From Argyresthia goedartella (taxonomy: Eukaryota > Arthropoda > Insecta > Lepidoptera > Argyresthiidae): 64,000 nucleotides of DNA. Below the pieces are notes generated by a model, which was not told where the DNA came from, did no database searches, and was given only the letters and a program-made list of their open reading frames with translations. Shown in pieces: positions 44,911 through 56,090 of this stretch. The stretch's first letter is position 1; every line of letters starts with the position of its first letter. Both the position numbers and the translations under genes were made by a program. The stretch lies in contig OX463816.1 in NCBI GenBank assembly GCA_949825045.1, forward strand, positions 15,495,579-15,559,578, written 5' to 3'.

Positions 44911-47138
44911 GAAATTACTTTAATCAGCACTTACTTTTTTCATTTGTTTTAAGCTACTCAGCATAAGTCTGTCAAAATATACAAACTACAAGGTACTTAA
45001 CTTACCTACAAGTTGTTGTTACTAACTTTCGTATCAGAAAGTATGTAGTTAAATTGTAGTGTTCGGCTCTTGTTGCCCTTTTATCACTATCATATTATTA
45101 AAATCTTGTAAATATCTCGTCCTGAATTTGCACGTATTGTCTGGTCTGTCTGGTTTTTGAGAGAGAAAATTCAAAACGAATAGTCCAGTATGAGTAAATC
45201 ATGTAATGCATTGGCCAAGACCATCAATCTAGATGATGAATACACGTCTCACTACTCTTTTCAGTCCCAAAAAACGAGGCACGTTTAAAGTTAATTTGAC
45301 ACGAGAAAACTCAGGAGCTGGCACGTCGTCGCTATATTAAACACTGAATAGGGCTTTTCACGTTCAGTCGTTGGGTTGATACAGAATAGTTTCGTAATGC
45401 ATTTAATAGAGAGAGAAAGATATAGTTAGAAAGTTTAAATTAGCAGTTTGATTCTCCTTGAATGTGTATTCGTTTATTAACAGATATTGTCTAAAATATA
45501 CTGTCTACACAAAATTTTGCAGTGCCGGCTATATCAAAGCTTTTAAAAAAGGACTATTTCACAGCCCTCTAGTATAGTCACCCGCAACAAAAATCGATGA
45601 ATTCATTATTTAATTAATACTGCCCACATAATTTCGCGCAATTCTTTCTACCTGAACGAAATCATAGAGCCCCATGCTTAAAAATATACGTGCTGCTTTT
45701 TATTTTTATTTTGTGAATTTTAGGCTATTTTAAGAAACCAATTTAAATATTTCGGGTAGTGGATGTCTGATTTTTAAAATATTTTTTTTTACACCCTTCG
45801 TGACTACACTTTATCACAGTTTTTTACGGTTGTGTATGAGGGTGGTTGTTTCCAATTATAAAACTAAAAAACTATAATATCAATATTTGTTTACGTTCCG
45901 TCTGACATTGAACAAACTACGCCGTAGAGGACAAATGAAGTACACCATGTTTTTTACGGATATTCCAGTAATCCTGAATTTTTTTTAGATGGGAATAACG
46001 GTATATACTTAGGAACACAATTATCTCGAAATGGTTTTCTCAGTTTGGTCCCTTTGTTTTTTTTATATGGCCCATTCCCTTGTTGCGTATTTATGTTTAA
46101 TTTAAGGGAATAATGAAATTAAACTATCCAGGCACATAAATATTAATATTTTACATATCAAAATGCTGAGTAAATAAAGATGTGATAGTTATTTACAATC
46201 GTCATGTCAATGACCCATCATGTCCCAAAACAAATCGATTTCGAAGTTTCTAGACACAGACATACACTGTTCGGAAAAAGAAGCTATTTTCCCGCTACGC
46301 GAGTTTAGTGTAGCCGGAAGGAAGGAAGGATGCGGCAGATTTGTGTGTCAGCGTGAAGTGCGGTACTTTCCGCATCACCTCTCTTCCCGCACTTAATGTA
46401 TTTCTGATAGAGCATCGCGCTGTCTGCCCCTGAGCCTGGAGTCATGCCAAGACGTCCTTTTATTTCAACACGATACACCTTCAGCAATGTCTAAAGATTA
46501 CAGATTAACGATTTAGAAAAACACTACAATTCTATCTTAAGCGCTGTTCAATAAATACTAGCTTGATAATTTAATGTTACCGATATACCGAGTTGCTATC
46601 TTCAAATTCATTAATATAAAATTATAAGGTATTTTTTTAAGGTTTTATTTTTTATCTGTCATTTATTTGTACCAAGACTTCCTTTAATTAATATCACAAT
46701 TACCTTTATTTTCTAGTCTGAAAATTGTTTCGATAAATAGGACCAATAGTGTCGGCCATACCCTCAAACAAACTCATCCTAACGAGAGAGTTAATCGTCC
46801 GACTAGATAGGGAAAACGACCCAGAAGTAAATGTGACATATCCAAACACACAAATCAGGAATTACAGTCATAAAGACGGCGTAAATTCATTACATGCGGA
46901 CGGAAACTGCCACCCAAACGATTTATAAGCTTAAACAAAAGTATACAAAAGTAACGCTAAATTGTTGCGTAGTTGCGATTCGATGCTAGTAATGGAGTTG
47001 TGGGAAAAAGACACATAATAACAAACTCATAAAGTACTATAATAGTCTAGTAAAATCAAGGTCACTGTTTCTGTACACGCTAATTAAACTAAATTCATAT
47101 TTTTTCAGGCATTAGTACATATTTCACATAACAACGAG
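44911..47138. other. AT-rich stretch, no gene seen
   Basis: No recognisable frame. A segment at 45717-45755 (TTTTAGGCTATTTTAAGAAA) recurs at 53907-53944, a likely shared repeat. Confidence 0.5.
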
Positions 47139-47390
47139 CTCCGTGGTCTAATGGGTTTCACTCTTGTTTCTCACACAGGAGTTGCAAGTTCGATTCCTGA
47201 CCAATAAGATAATTAATTTATCTTAACTACATTATACGGACGTTCTAACGGTAATGAAAAACATCATGAGGAAACCTTCATAACTCCATAGCTGCGGCGC
47301 TGGGCTAGCCCCCTGTCACGCAAAATGGAGTATTGAAACACAGGTTTAAAATGGGCACAATTTTGCCTCTGCCACAATATGTTAACATTG
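47139..47390 (+). repeat. tRNA-derived SINE, copy 3
   Basis: GAGCTCCGTGGTCTAATGGG (intact A box), CTCACACAGGAGTTGCAAG, GTTCGATTCCTGACC (B box), then GAGGAAACCTTCATAACTCC and GTCACGCAAAATGGAG as in copy 1 at 110. This is the best-preserved copy of this family here. Confidence 0.75.
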
Positions 47391-47494
47391 CACAGTACAG
47401 TGTGAGTAGCACGAATAAATACGCATGGAAAATGTATTCAAATGGAACTGTCAGTGACTCTTACCTATATGTACAATGTCATCATCTGAACTCA

Positions 47495-47620
47495 AACCCT
47501 TTTTAGGGTTCCGTTCCCGAAGGATGCCAAACGGGTCCCTATTACCATACCTCCGCTGTCCGTCAATCCGTAATTCCATTTGTTCGTACGTAACGCAATA
47601 GGTAGAGAGTTGAAATTTTC
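47495..47620. repeat. GGGTTCCGT repeat, partial
   Basis: TTTTAGGGTTCCGTTCCCGA, GGGTCCCTATTACC and CCGCTGTCCGTC match the left third of copies A and B; the right part is not seen. Confidence 0.6.
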
Positions 47621-48829
47621 AGAGAAATGTTACACGAGATTTATTAACCACTCACCTCCCATGGTATTTCGAGAAATATGATTTCCGTTATAGTTTTTGA
47701 ATTTTATTACCATGACATAAGGTTCAAAATTGCGTGAGTTCAATAATAATAAAAAACATTGAGTGCACTTGCAAATAAATACCTACCTATTTAATCGTAT
47801 TTTATTTCGCTTTCCTGTATGGTATTGTTGGATTTAAAACATAACATCTCCATCCAAATGTCTATTCTTAAAAATTATCGTCGTAGCCTTCCAGAACGAG
47901 AGGTGCAGCTGTTTCCTCAAGATTATGCAAACGATAATGTTACGGTTTCACGGAATCACCGGTATACATGGTGCTTTTGGCACTTTACCTCACCTTTACC
48001 GGCCTGTTTCACAATGTACAGATAAGCTCTATGTGACAGTTATATCGTGATTTTTTTTATTTATGATATATCTGTTTGGAAACCTAATTCTTCATGGAGA
48101 TATAGTACATTACATGACTACGTTGCCTACACAGCGCGATCAGCATTGCAGTATGGTGACCAAGATTATAGGCCGAGAGCGTAGCTAAGCTAACCTCGAG
48201 GTCATCATAGTATGGTCGTTGCGGACTTTACACAAATGATGCGAGTAATTAAATAAAACCACCTTATTATAAACTTGAGAGTGAGTTATTTTTTTATCAC
48301 TCATAACCAAACTCTGAATAAAGCCTTTTTGCAGTACCTTTTTTAGTGGCAAGAAGATCTCCCACTCTTTTTATTTTTTCACACATAACCAGATTCTGAA
48401 TAAACCTTTTTGCGCTACCTTTTTTTTACCATTTTTGAAACAAAGCTCGACAATCATGGAATTTGACAGGAAATTGCCGGTCGCTAAAACACGACAGTAA
48501 TGGATTTTCACAGGCAATTGCCGGCACCTTTTCTGGCTCCTCCAAGTAGCGCGGCAATGTCGACTTTGCTTAAAGAAGGTTGTCAAAATAATGAGCACAT
48601 TACTAGCTTTGTTTGAGTAAAGTTTATTTATCATTCACTTTACGCAGTTCAACATTTTAAAAATAAATAAATCAATTCATAATTCAAAAAAGAAATAAAT
48701 CAAGTCGGGGAGGCTCGAATAATACCAGATATATGTACCCCTATTGGAAAAGCATATATAAGTATAACTTAACATTTCTCGCGTTGTCTTTTAAATTAGC
48801 GTTTCATTTATAACAAGAACACCTGTGTA
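47621..48829. other. no gene; MITE end and short direct repeats
   Basis: At 47999-48040 GGCCTGTTTCACAATGTACA with GATAAGCTCTATGTGACA resembles ends of small insect MITEs. A unit with ATAACCAAACTCTGAATAAA and CCTTTTTGC occurs at 48300-48345 and again, altered, at 48383-48426. ACAGGAAATTGCCGG (48468) is repeated as ACAGGCAATTGCCGG (48511). Confidence 0.4.
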
Positions 48830-49040
48830 CATAATACGATGATATGAAAGATTATTTACATGACAAGAGTGTATGGGCTAAATCTAACTCAACTGACATC
48901 TCTGTTATGATTTATTTAGGTTTCTCTGCATATTATTGATAGTAAATAATTAATTAATATATCAAAAAATATTAAATAAATTATTATTACTACCTACATT
49001 TGTACTATTTAAACACAACCTATTTTTAAAATCGATCTAA
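48830..49040 (+). mobile_element. non-LTR 3' fragment
   Basis: Reads YDMKDYLHDKSVW then 3' UTR with CACAACCTATTTTTAAAA and GATCTAAA. The element at 52150-53118 ends in YNVQDYLNDRTVW followed by the same UTR words. Only about the last 17 codons and part of the UTR are present, and it ends before the stem-loop. Confidence 0.55.
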
Positions 49041-49109
49041 ACATGTGTACAAAAATTGACATGTGTACTGAGCTCTGGCCGCACGCTATTCCCTCGAGGC
49101 ACATCTGCA

Positions 49110-49720
49110 ACTTACCTAATCGAGCCACTCTGACACTTGCCGTCTGCCTGCGACTCGGCGTGAGGACGAATGAACCTCATCATAGCCGTTGTGGTGCCAG
49201 GGTGGACCAACTAGGTCACCACGGCCTCTCCTGTCAGCGCTGCGCAGGGCCGGTGGTCCCGAAACGCCAGCCTGAATGACGTCATTCGCCGGGACCTTGC
49301 CAGTTATGATATGCCAGCCATCCTCGAACCGAATGGCGTGGCACGTGTCGATGGCAAGCGGCCGGATGGAATGACACTCAATCCCTGGCAGAAGGAGAGT
49401 TCGCTGATTTGGGACACGATATGCGTGGACACGTTGGGACCGTGCCACCTACTGGCGACCTCAGCCGTAGCTGGCACTGCGGCGGCAGCTGCAGAGGGTC
49501 TCAAAAAACGGAAATATGCTGCCATAGGCGATGAATTTCTATTTATGCCGTTAGGCCTGGTGACCCTTGGGCCGTGGGGCCCTGACGCTTGAACAGTCCT
49601 TAAAGACATCTCTAAGCGACTCGTCGAAGCTTCAGGAGACCGTGGAGCTTGCACCTACCTCGCTCAACGTATCAGTTTAGCGATACAGCGAGGAAACGGT
49701 GCCGTTTATTGGGATCTTGG
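49110..49720 (+). pseudogene. restriction-like-endonuclease-type C-terminal domain, relic
   Basis: Read through one frameshift near 49250, this GC-rich block gives LRLGVRTNEPHH, a CCHC-like finger (RCGARVDQLGHHGLSC), LNDVIRRDLAS, then PAILEPNGVARVDGKRPDGM and SSLIWDTICVDTLGP, followed by KRKYAAIGDEF, LGPWGPDA and YLAQRISLAIQRGNGAV. I recall this chain as the part after RT in a group of retroelement proteins of insects and marine invertebrates. The KRPDG...WD pattern fits a PD-(D/E)XK nuclease, as in R2-like elements; that fold call is inference. A stop at 49590 and the frameshift make it dead, and no RT lies upstream. Confidence 0.5.
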
Positions 49721-49934
49721 GTTTTTTTTTAAATTTATTATAGGTTTTGGGTTTAGTAACATTCTTGTGTTTTATTTTATGTTATCTTGCAAAATATAGA
49801 ATAGATATAAATGTTAAACTAGAAAATATATTTATAAAGAAGTAAATGATATGAATAAGTGTTTTTACAGATTTTTATAGATTCCGTTTCCGTTTCAAAT
49901 TGTTAACCGATTGAGGATCAACGATTAACCCTTA

Positions 49935-50165
49935 GAAATGGGTAACAGTCCTTGATGATAGTCAGGGTCTGATAATGGAGCAGGAAGGTGCCCATGGGAA
50001 CTTTGTAATCAAATGGCGCAACCCAATCATATTTGGGATAGTTGGATCCAACTTGATATGTGCTTTGGTATTAGTTGATATCCAGTGTCTGATGATGGAG
50101 TCGGAAGGTGCACATTGGGAACTCTTTAATGAATGACGCAACCTTATTAATTTTGGTCTCGTTTG
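49935..50165 (+). repeat. GGAAGGTGC-type repeat, locus 3
   Basis: Two tandem-like units: AGGGTCTGATAATGGAGCAG then GAAGGTGCCCATGGGAACTT, and CAGTGTCTGATGATGGAGTC then GGAAGGTGCACATTGGGAAC, about 115 bases apart. Confidence 0.65.
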
Positions 50166-50179
50166 ATTTGTCTTAAAAT

Positions 50180-50225
50180 TGTGCGAGTCAGACTCACGCA
50201 CGAAAGGTTCCGTGCCACCGCACAA
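50180..50225 (-). repeat. GGGTTCCGT repeat, end fragment
   Basis: TGCGAGTCAGACTCACGCAC followed by GAAAGGTTCCGTGCCACC is the outer end of the family, as in copies A and B. Confidence 0.55.
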
Positions 50226-50540
50226 TGGTAAAAAAAAATTCTTGCATGGGGATTAGGTTTTTCTATATCATAGATAATTATCAGATTTACGCATCAAGAC
50301 CTGAGAGGGAATGATAAATGACACATTTTGTCACGTCTTTCGAAGAGAGGTTCCACGGGATCGAACTGCGTCAGCCTCGGCTACTCTATCTAGGATCGTG
50401 GGTTCAAATCTGCTCTCCTACCTGCCTAGAGGGTTATTTCCTATAGATGTGGCTGGCGCGAAAGCGATTTTTCATTTCTCGAGGCTCGCGTGGAACTGTC
50501 TCGTCTATCTCCAAGCGGCGCGCGCTCCGCTTGCAAAAAC

Positions 50541-50816
50541 ATGGCCGCCCACGTATCGCGTGATCTCTCTCAACAAATCGCCGAGCTTGATATCAAATCA
50601 GGAGGGCGACTGCCCCTCACCCCGCCGATGCATGACGCCGCCTGCACAGCCAATCCGAAGCTTGTGAAGACGCAGTTTGAATATTCTCGGGGAATTCTCC
50701 GCGACTTTAGCGCCACTGCTACGATTTCGGCGAATACTTGTACCAACACAGGGTACTACAATGTTACGATACGGCTGGATTTTATTTCTGATTTGCCCCC
50801 AATCGTGCGTATTTAA
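50541..50816 (+). CDS. orphan 91-codon frame, unknown
   Basis: ATG-to-stop frame MAAHVSRDLSQQIAELDIKS... ending ISDLPPIVRI, open further upstream to 50490. It lies in a locally GC-rich block (about 50450-50680) inside AT-rich DNA. No domain is recognised: a short helical N-terminus, a Pro-rich middle (LPLTPPMHDA) and a beta-rich-looking end (YYNVTIRLDFI). It could be a retroelement relic or chance. A tRNA-like GTGGGTTCAAATCTG lies about 140 bases upstream. Confidence 0.2.
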   Translation: MAAHVSRDLSQQIAELDIKSGGRLPLTPPMHDAACTANPKLVKTQFEYSRGILRDFSATATISANTCTNTGYYNVTIRLDFISDLPPIVRI

Positions 50817-52149
50817 ATTATACGTTTCTCATTATTTTTCTGTAATTTAAATAAATTCCTATGTAACGTAATTATTTAAAAATTTATGAATCAGTAGATA
50901 GTTTCGCAGGTAAGATTAAGAATTTCAACTGAATCGGTTCAGAATTCGTTCGTTCAATATTACTTGTACACATCTACGATAATACAAACGATTGATCCTA
51001 TAAGGGTTCCGTTTTTCCTTTTGGTACGGAACATTCAAGATTTCACTCTGGTATTTATTCCTGCTTGAGTTACTAATTGAGTCTGGTACGACTTCGCCTC
51101 TACCTGTTCAGGCGGATCTGTGTATCCGCTAGAAAAATCTTCTTCTGGTTTCGAAAGTATTATTCAAATGTTTTTGTATTACAAAAATTATGATATTTTT
51201 TTTACATTATAATGTCCTATTTCAGATCGCGCTGAGCTCAGCAGTTCCGCTGCTTGTCGTAAAGCAGCAACCATAGGCTGCTGATGAGCCTCCTTTATTT
51301 GGCCGTAGGTAAGTTGGCTATTAATATGTTTTTTCTCAAATAAATTTAATAAGGGTAGTATTTAAACGACTGAATGTAAATTAAAGTATTAAGTGACAAA
51401 AATAATTAATTTAGGTTATTGTATTACTAAGTGAGCGACTGACTGCGAGTGACGAGAAATCAACAGAATAGTAATGAAGAAATATTAATTTGAGTTACTT
51501 AAAATACAAAAAGGGAAGCTGTTCTTTGCATACGCTCCGCTCCGGTTCGCTCCGGGGTAGAAAAATATGCTCAGTTCAGTGTTTATTTCGCTCATTTCAA
51601 GTATTTCCGCTGTTCATGGTCATTCGGTCAGTGATCATTCGCTCAATTTGTTTTTTATTCGCTCGTTTTCTAATTACCCATTTAATAAGTGATCACTGCC
51701 CAAAATTCGGATGCAATCTGAGCTGTTTGAATATTGCATCTGGATACAGAAATGGTCTGGACTCTCATTGTTATCTGAATTCTTAGGAAGATAAACAGTA
51801 TGGGCCATTTGAAAGGCGCCATCAGTAAGGCGAAATCAGAAACTATAAGAGGTGGAAGTTTTGCTGTAAGGAACCATAAAATCGATTTTGATTAAAAATG
51901 AAACTGCATCATAAAATTAAAAAAAAAAGCTTTTTTGTTAGCAGGGAATCAAACGCGTAGTTTGGTTCACCATCCGATAGAGATATCTAAAAGTATCTCT
52001 GGTCTGAAATGAGTGAGTACAGTTGAAAGTGTTCATTTAAAAAAAGCTTTCCAAACATGATATCCAGTAAAAATTCACTAATTATGTTTTCCCGCTGGTC
52101 ATCTTAACCTGTCACGAACTAAACATGCAGTTCTCAGATAATTTACCCT
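50817..52149. other. no gene seen; one short repeat
   Basis: A short GGGTTCCGTTTTTCC / GGTACGGAAC pair at about 51003-51032 belongs to the dispersed family. TGTCCTATTTCAGAT at 51213-51227 is the inverted match of the motif beside the mariner relic at 33163. No coding content is recognised. Confidence 0.4.
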
Positions 52150-53118
52150 GATTTTCCTAGATTTAAAATACAATATCAATAAAACAGAATTTGCACTAGT
52201 GTTATTTATTAATAATTATATTTCATTCATCAGTTAGAAAATCATAGTGACACAATTGTGTCCAAATTCGAGGGTCCTGGAATTACAATTGCAGTGGGGA
52301 CCCCACATAGATAAATTGGCTGGTAAATTAAGTTCTGCGGCTTACGCTGTTAGGAACATCAGACAAAGCACGGGTGTGGCTACATCTAGGCTAGTATATT
52401 TTAGTTACTTTCATAGTGTCATGTCCTATGGTATCTTGTTGTGAGGGAAAGCAGCGGATATTCAAACTATTTTTATTTTACAGAAAAGAGCTATTCGAGC
52501 AATTTATAATTTAAAACGAACAGACTCCTTAAGAGAGCTTTTTAAAGAAATTGACATACTAACAGTAGCTAGTCAATTTATTTTCGAAAATATAATGTAT
52601 GTACGCAAGAACCTTACAACATTTTGCAAACTTAGCGATAGCTGTAATGTTAACCTAAGAAATAATCAGAGACTGTGTGCGCCCCGATTTAGACTCGCGA
52701 AGATTAGCAATTCTTTCAAGGGTCAGTGTATTCTCTACTATAATAAGATACCTCTGGAGATTTTGAAATTGCCATTTGAGCAATTTAAAAAGCATGTTAA
52801 AGCGACTTTGTCAAAAAAGGGATATTACAATGTTCAAGATTACTTAAATGACAGGACTGTATGGGGTTAATCTAGCTCAACACAGGCCTTGCTGTTAATA
52901 ATTTTGTAATTATTTATTACTGCTTATTAATCATAATAATTAAAAAAAACATATTTGTAACAGTTAAGCACAACCTATTTTTAAAAGAGATCTAAAAATA
53001 AATCTGTGGGAGTTTCTACGCCCTTCTTCTCCCACAGTGGTCCAATGTAGAGAAGGGGCAAAATTGACGTTTGCTAAGTATATGTAAATATCTACAGTAA
53101 TAAAGTACTTTGACTTTG
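52150..53118 (+). mobile_element. 5'-truncated CR1-like non-LTR fragment
   Basis: Begins in the RT thumb (YNINKTEFALVLF), then LQWGPHIDKLAGKLSSAAYA, RLVYFSYFHSVMSYGILL, a TGA at 52442, KRAIRAIYNL and, after a further break, RFRLAKISNSFKGQCILYYN to YNVQDYLNDRTVWG at 52870. The 3' UTR has a stem-loop (53004-53037), GTTTGCTAAGTATATGTAA and a short TTTGAC tail. It is related to but distinct from element 3 at 39840. It retains only about the last 230 codons of ORF2. Confidence 0.75.
53004..53037 (+). repeat. 3' UTR stem-loop
   Basis: CTGTGGGAG (53004-53012) pairs perfectly with CTCCCACAG (53029-53037) around a 16-base pyrimidine-rich loop. Confidence 0.8.
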
Positions 53119-53470
53119 ACACTCAAGTAATATCGTCTAATAGATACCTTATACCAGCCTTACAAACTACTTATGTTTTAGATTTCAAATTCATTCTTGT
53201 TATGCGAGTAACTTTCAAAATGTTGGTTGCGATTCTTTTCATCTCATCTATGTTTTTATATATAATATATTGTTATTTCTTGTAGTTTTACTGACCCCAG
53301 GAAGTTTTAACGTCAATTCAAATCTATGTTTGAATTTTGGAATATTAGAATCGACCCGAGGTTTCCTGATAAATGTAAAACCAAGATAGGTCAGTCAAGT
53401 TAAGCTCTCCAAAGCAAGAAGTTATTAGAAGGCCAGATTATCTGAAGATCTCTTGGTCAAGACCTCTGCT
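53119..53470. other. AT-rich, no gene seen
   Basis: Nothing recognised. Confidence 0.5.
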
Positions 53471-53474
53471 GTGT

Positions 53475-53700
53475 GCTGACCATTACCGCTACTCGCCTGC
53501 CTCTACTGACCGGCACGCCAGGCGGGTACTGTAATTCCTGCCCGTCTTTGCGGCTACTCGCCTTTCTACTCACCTGCCTTCTCTGACCGATACGGCGGGT
53601 GATATAATTTCTGCCTATCATTGCCGCTACTCGCTTGTTATCCGCCTCCACTGATCGGCACGTCACACGGGTGTTGTACCACTCCTGGCCACTACTGCAC
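53475..53700. repeat. imperfect minisatellite, about three units
   Basis: Units of 80-90 bases share CCGCTACTCGCCTGCC, CTGACCGGCACG and GGCGGGTACTGTAATTCCTG with variation; starts are near 53482, 53568 and 53623. It is GC-rich against the local background. No coding sense. Confidence 0.6.
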
Positions 53701-54349
53701 TCCTACTACTACTCTACAGCGCCCGAAGAACCTCTCGCAATGGTCAGATTATTAAGGGTCATATAAATAGTTTTAGTTTAGGTTAGGTACGAAATATTGA
53801 TTGTAAAATAAAAAGAACTCACTAAATTTTCTTCTTTCCATTTCTTTTAGGTTCTTAACTTACTTTCTTTAGGCTTCAATTACGGGGGGTTGTTCCCATT
53901 AACATGAAATTTTAGGCTATTTTAAGAAACTAATTTGAATATTTAATAATATCGTTAACACGTCATGCCAATGTTAAGCTCTTTGTTTGAACTCTTACTG
54001 CGTATGCTGTGTTTCACTTATAGATTTAATTAAATTTCAGATTGAATAAGTGCGATATTACCAGCATTTGAAGAACAATAGCGTCTGGGAATTGTGTTGG
54101 GTTGGGTTTAGATCACGGACACGGGTTGGGTTTAGATTTTAATTACTAGTGATATTTAGAAGGATAGTTGGCTATATTCTTCAACCTTTTAGTGTATTCT
54201 TAATTGTCGGAATCCGAAACATGTTTTGAATTTATAATACCTAAAACAAAATAATTATTTTATGCCTGAAATAGAACGGTATTTTTTATCTTTTAAATGT
54301 ATTTCATGATAGATGTCAAAAGCGTGTTGTAAAGTTGGGTGAAATGGAA
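53701..54349. other. AT-rich, no gene seen
   Basis: GGGTTGGGTTTAGAT occurs twice at about 54099-54138. No frame of note. Confidence 0.5.
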
Positions 54350-54643
54350 TGTAAAGTTACGCGCGCATTCCATTTACTCAGTGATTACGTAAAATTATTA
54401 TTTTTCATTCGTTTCCAGGCGACCATTATTGGCTTGAGTAGGTTATTACGGCTAAATTTCAATTTGGTTATAGGTAAGGTTAGAACAAAGAAAAAGAAAA
54501 AGCGAAGTGAAGTGAAGCGTATATAAAAAAGAAACTATATACAGACACGAAATGTTAAGAAAACAATGTTTTTGTTGTGATAATATGGAGGTAGTAATAA
54601 ATAAAGTCAGTCACTATCCAACCATCGTGTTTTATTCACAACA
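54350..54643 (+). repeat. 5' LTR of gypsy B, start approximate
   Basis: Ends AATAAATAAAGTCAGTCACT... TTCACAACA with a polyadenylation-like AATAAA near 54597, and the primer-binding site begins at 54644. TGTAAAGTT occurs twice (54328 and 54350), so the exact start is open. Confidence 0.55.
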
Positions 54644-54743
54644 TGGTGACAGCGGAATTGTTAAATTAACTAATAACTGTAAATCTGTGAATACGAGTGC
54701 TCCTTGACTGTGTAATAAAGTTTGTCCAGTTTAAATTTCATAT

Positions 54744-56090
54744 TGTAACGTTGTAAGTTACCGTTGTCTTCACTCTATCATTAACTGGTCTTATTTTAAA
54801 TTTAAGTAGTAATTCTCTTAATAAAACTACCAAATGAGGCTAGTAATCACAGTATTGATTTTCACGCGCTGTACTGGCAGCATTCCACTGTTGACGACTC
54901 GCTCGCTCTGCTATGATTGGCCCGTTTTGAACTAACTAGCCGTGACCGCAACTTGACTTTGCGGCGCCGGCGTCATTCCGAAAACTCACTCAGCACTGTG
55001 CGCACGTCCGTCCTACTGGCGCTCTGTAACGGTCCCTTTTTACCGTACGCCGACGAACGACTCTAAGCAGTGGTTGCTTACGTTTAATCATAACGTACTA
55101 CTGGTGGTTACGTTTTAGTTTTGTCTGTGCTTCATATTAACCCCGATTGAGGTGAGTGGTGAAAGATACTGTTTTAAAATCATCTTACCGTTAGGTACTT
55201 TCGGGCTTACTCATTTGTGTCCAGAATCATCTCATTTCATTTATTGCTTGTTGCGTTTTATTCCTTTTAGACTCGCTAATTATTATTTCGCGATATTCAC
55301 ATCGCATTGTAACGCAAATTGCTACCCGCTTTTAGACACGCGTTAGTGTGTCTTGGCTTCTTATAGAATGTCTGGAAAATATGTTCAGCTTACTAAATTA
55401 TACTAGCTACCTTTTTGTGTGGAAATTGTTGATTGTTACCGGCAGATTTCATATTTGGGCATTTCATAAAATGTCCGGATTGTTTGCATAATGTCCCAAG
55501 TGAGGTCTGCCGATAAACAAATAAATATCCTTTTTTCATGTATAGAAATAATTAATGTTACCGGCAGATTGCACATTTGGACATTTTGTAGAATGTCCGA
55601 TTATTTGTAAAATGTCCCAGGTGGGGTCTGCCGATAACAAATATGAATGCTTGCTTGTTTTTATTCCTAGCACTGTATTTTCCTTTGTATATGTAACTCC
55701 GTTCTGATTGTTACCACCACGACAACACTATTCTTTTCTTGGCGGGTGGAGCATTCGGACGGAGTGCAGTAACAGATGTTAAAGGAGGAACGGTTTCGAA
55801 TTCCAGTTCGGGGTTCCTGGCACCTCTTCGGGATCACCGCTTTTCTTGCTACCCTACGGTTTCCCGGTTCCTGACACCGCTTCGGGCTAACCTGCTTCCC
55901 TGCTCCGGCTGCATTCGGACCGTTACTTCTCCGACGTCAGCGGCACTCCGACTACGGCAAAACCCGCAGGGAAGATTCGTTGCTGCGTAACCAGGGTCAG
56001 ACTACATTTGGAGAACCCACGTTAAATAAAATTTCTTGTTGGCTACCTATTTGGAATCTTTTTTATTCCTCTCCAAGTAGGGACGTCACA
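54744..56090 (+). repeat. 5' LTR of gypsy A
   Basis: TGTAACGTTGTAAGTTACCG to TAGGGACGTCACA. It contains a tandem pair with palindromic ends (about 55434-55645), a donor-like GAGGTGAGT at 55149 with an acceptor-like TTCCTTTTAG at 55261-55270, and a GC-rich end section with two TTCGGG-containing units (55800-55890). Confidence 0.92.
55434..55645 (+). repeat. tandem palindromic-ended repeat in the gypsy A LTR
   Basis: Two units begin TGTTACCGGCAGATT and end GGTCTGCCGATAA(A)CAAATA, with GGACATT / AATGTCC words between, at about 55434-55520 and 55557-55645. The unit ends are inverse to one another. An identical pair is in the 3' LTR (59267-59478). Confidence 0.75.

Noticed and set aside
49116..49654. 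Long minus-strand frames over the GC-rich block
   Set aside because: The plus strand gives the conserved finger and nuclease-like motifs; the minus frames are shadows caused by GC-rich composition.
53475..53700. CRISPR-like array
   Set aside because: Units are 80-90 bases, imperfect and adjacent without unique spacers; this is a minisatellite.
55739..55990. 83-codon frame present in both gypsy A LTRs (also 59572-59823)
   Set aside because: Identical because the LTRs are identical; it has no ATG at its start, no known motif, and lies in the likely R-U5 region.
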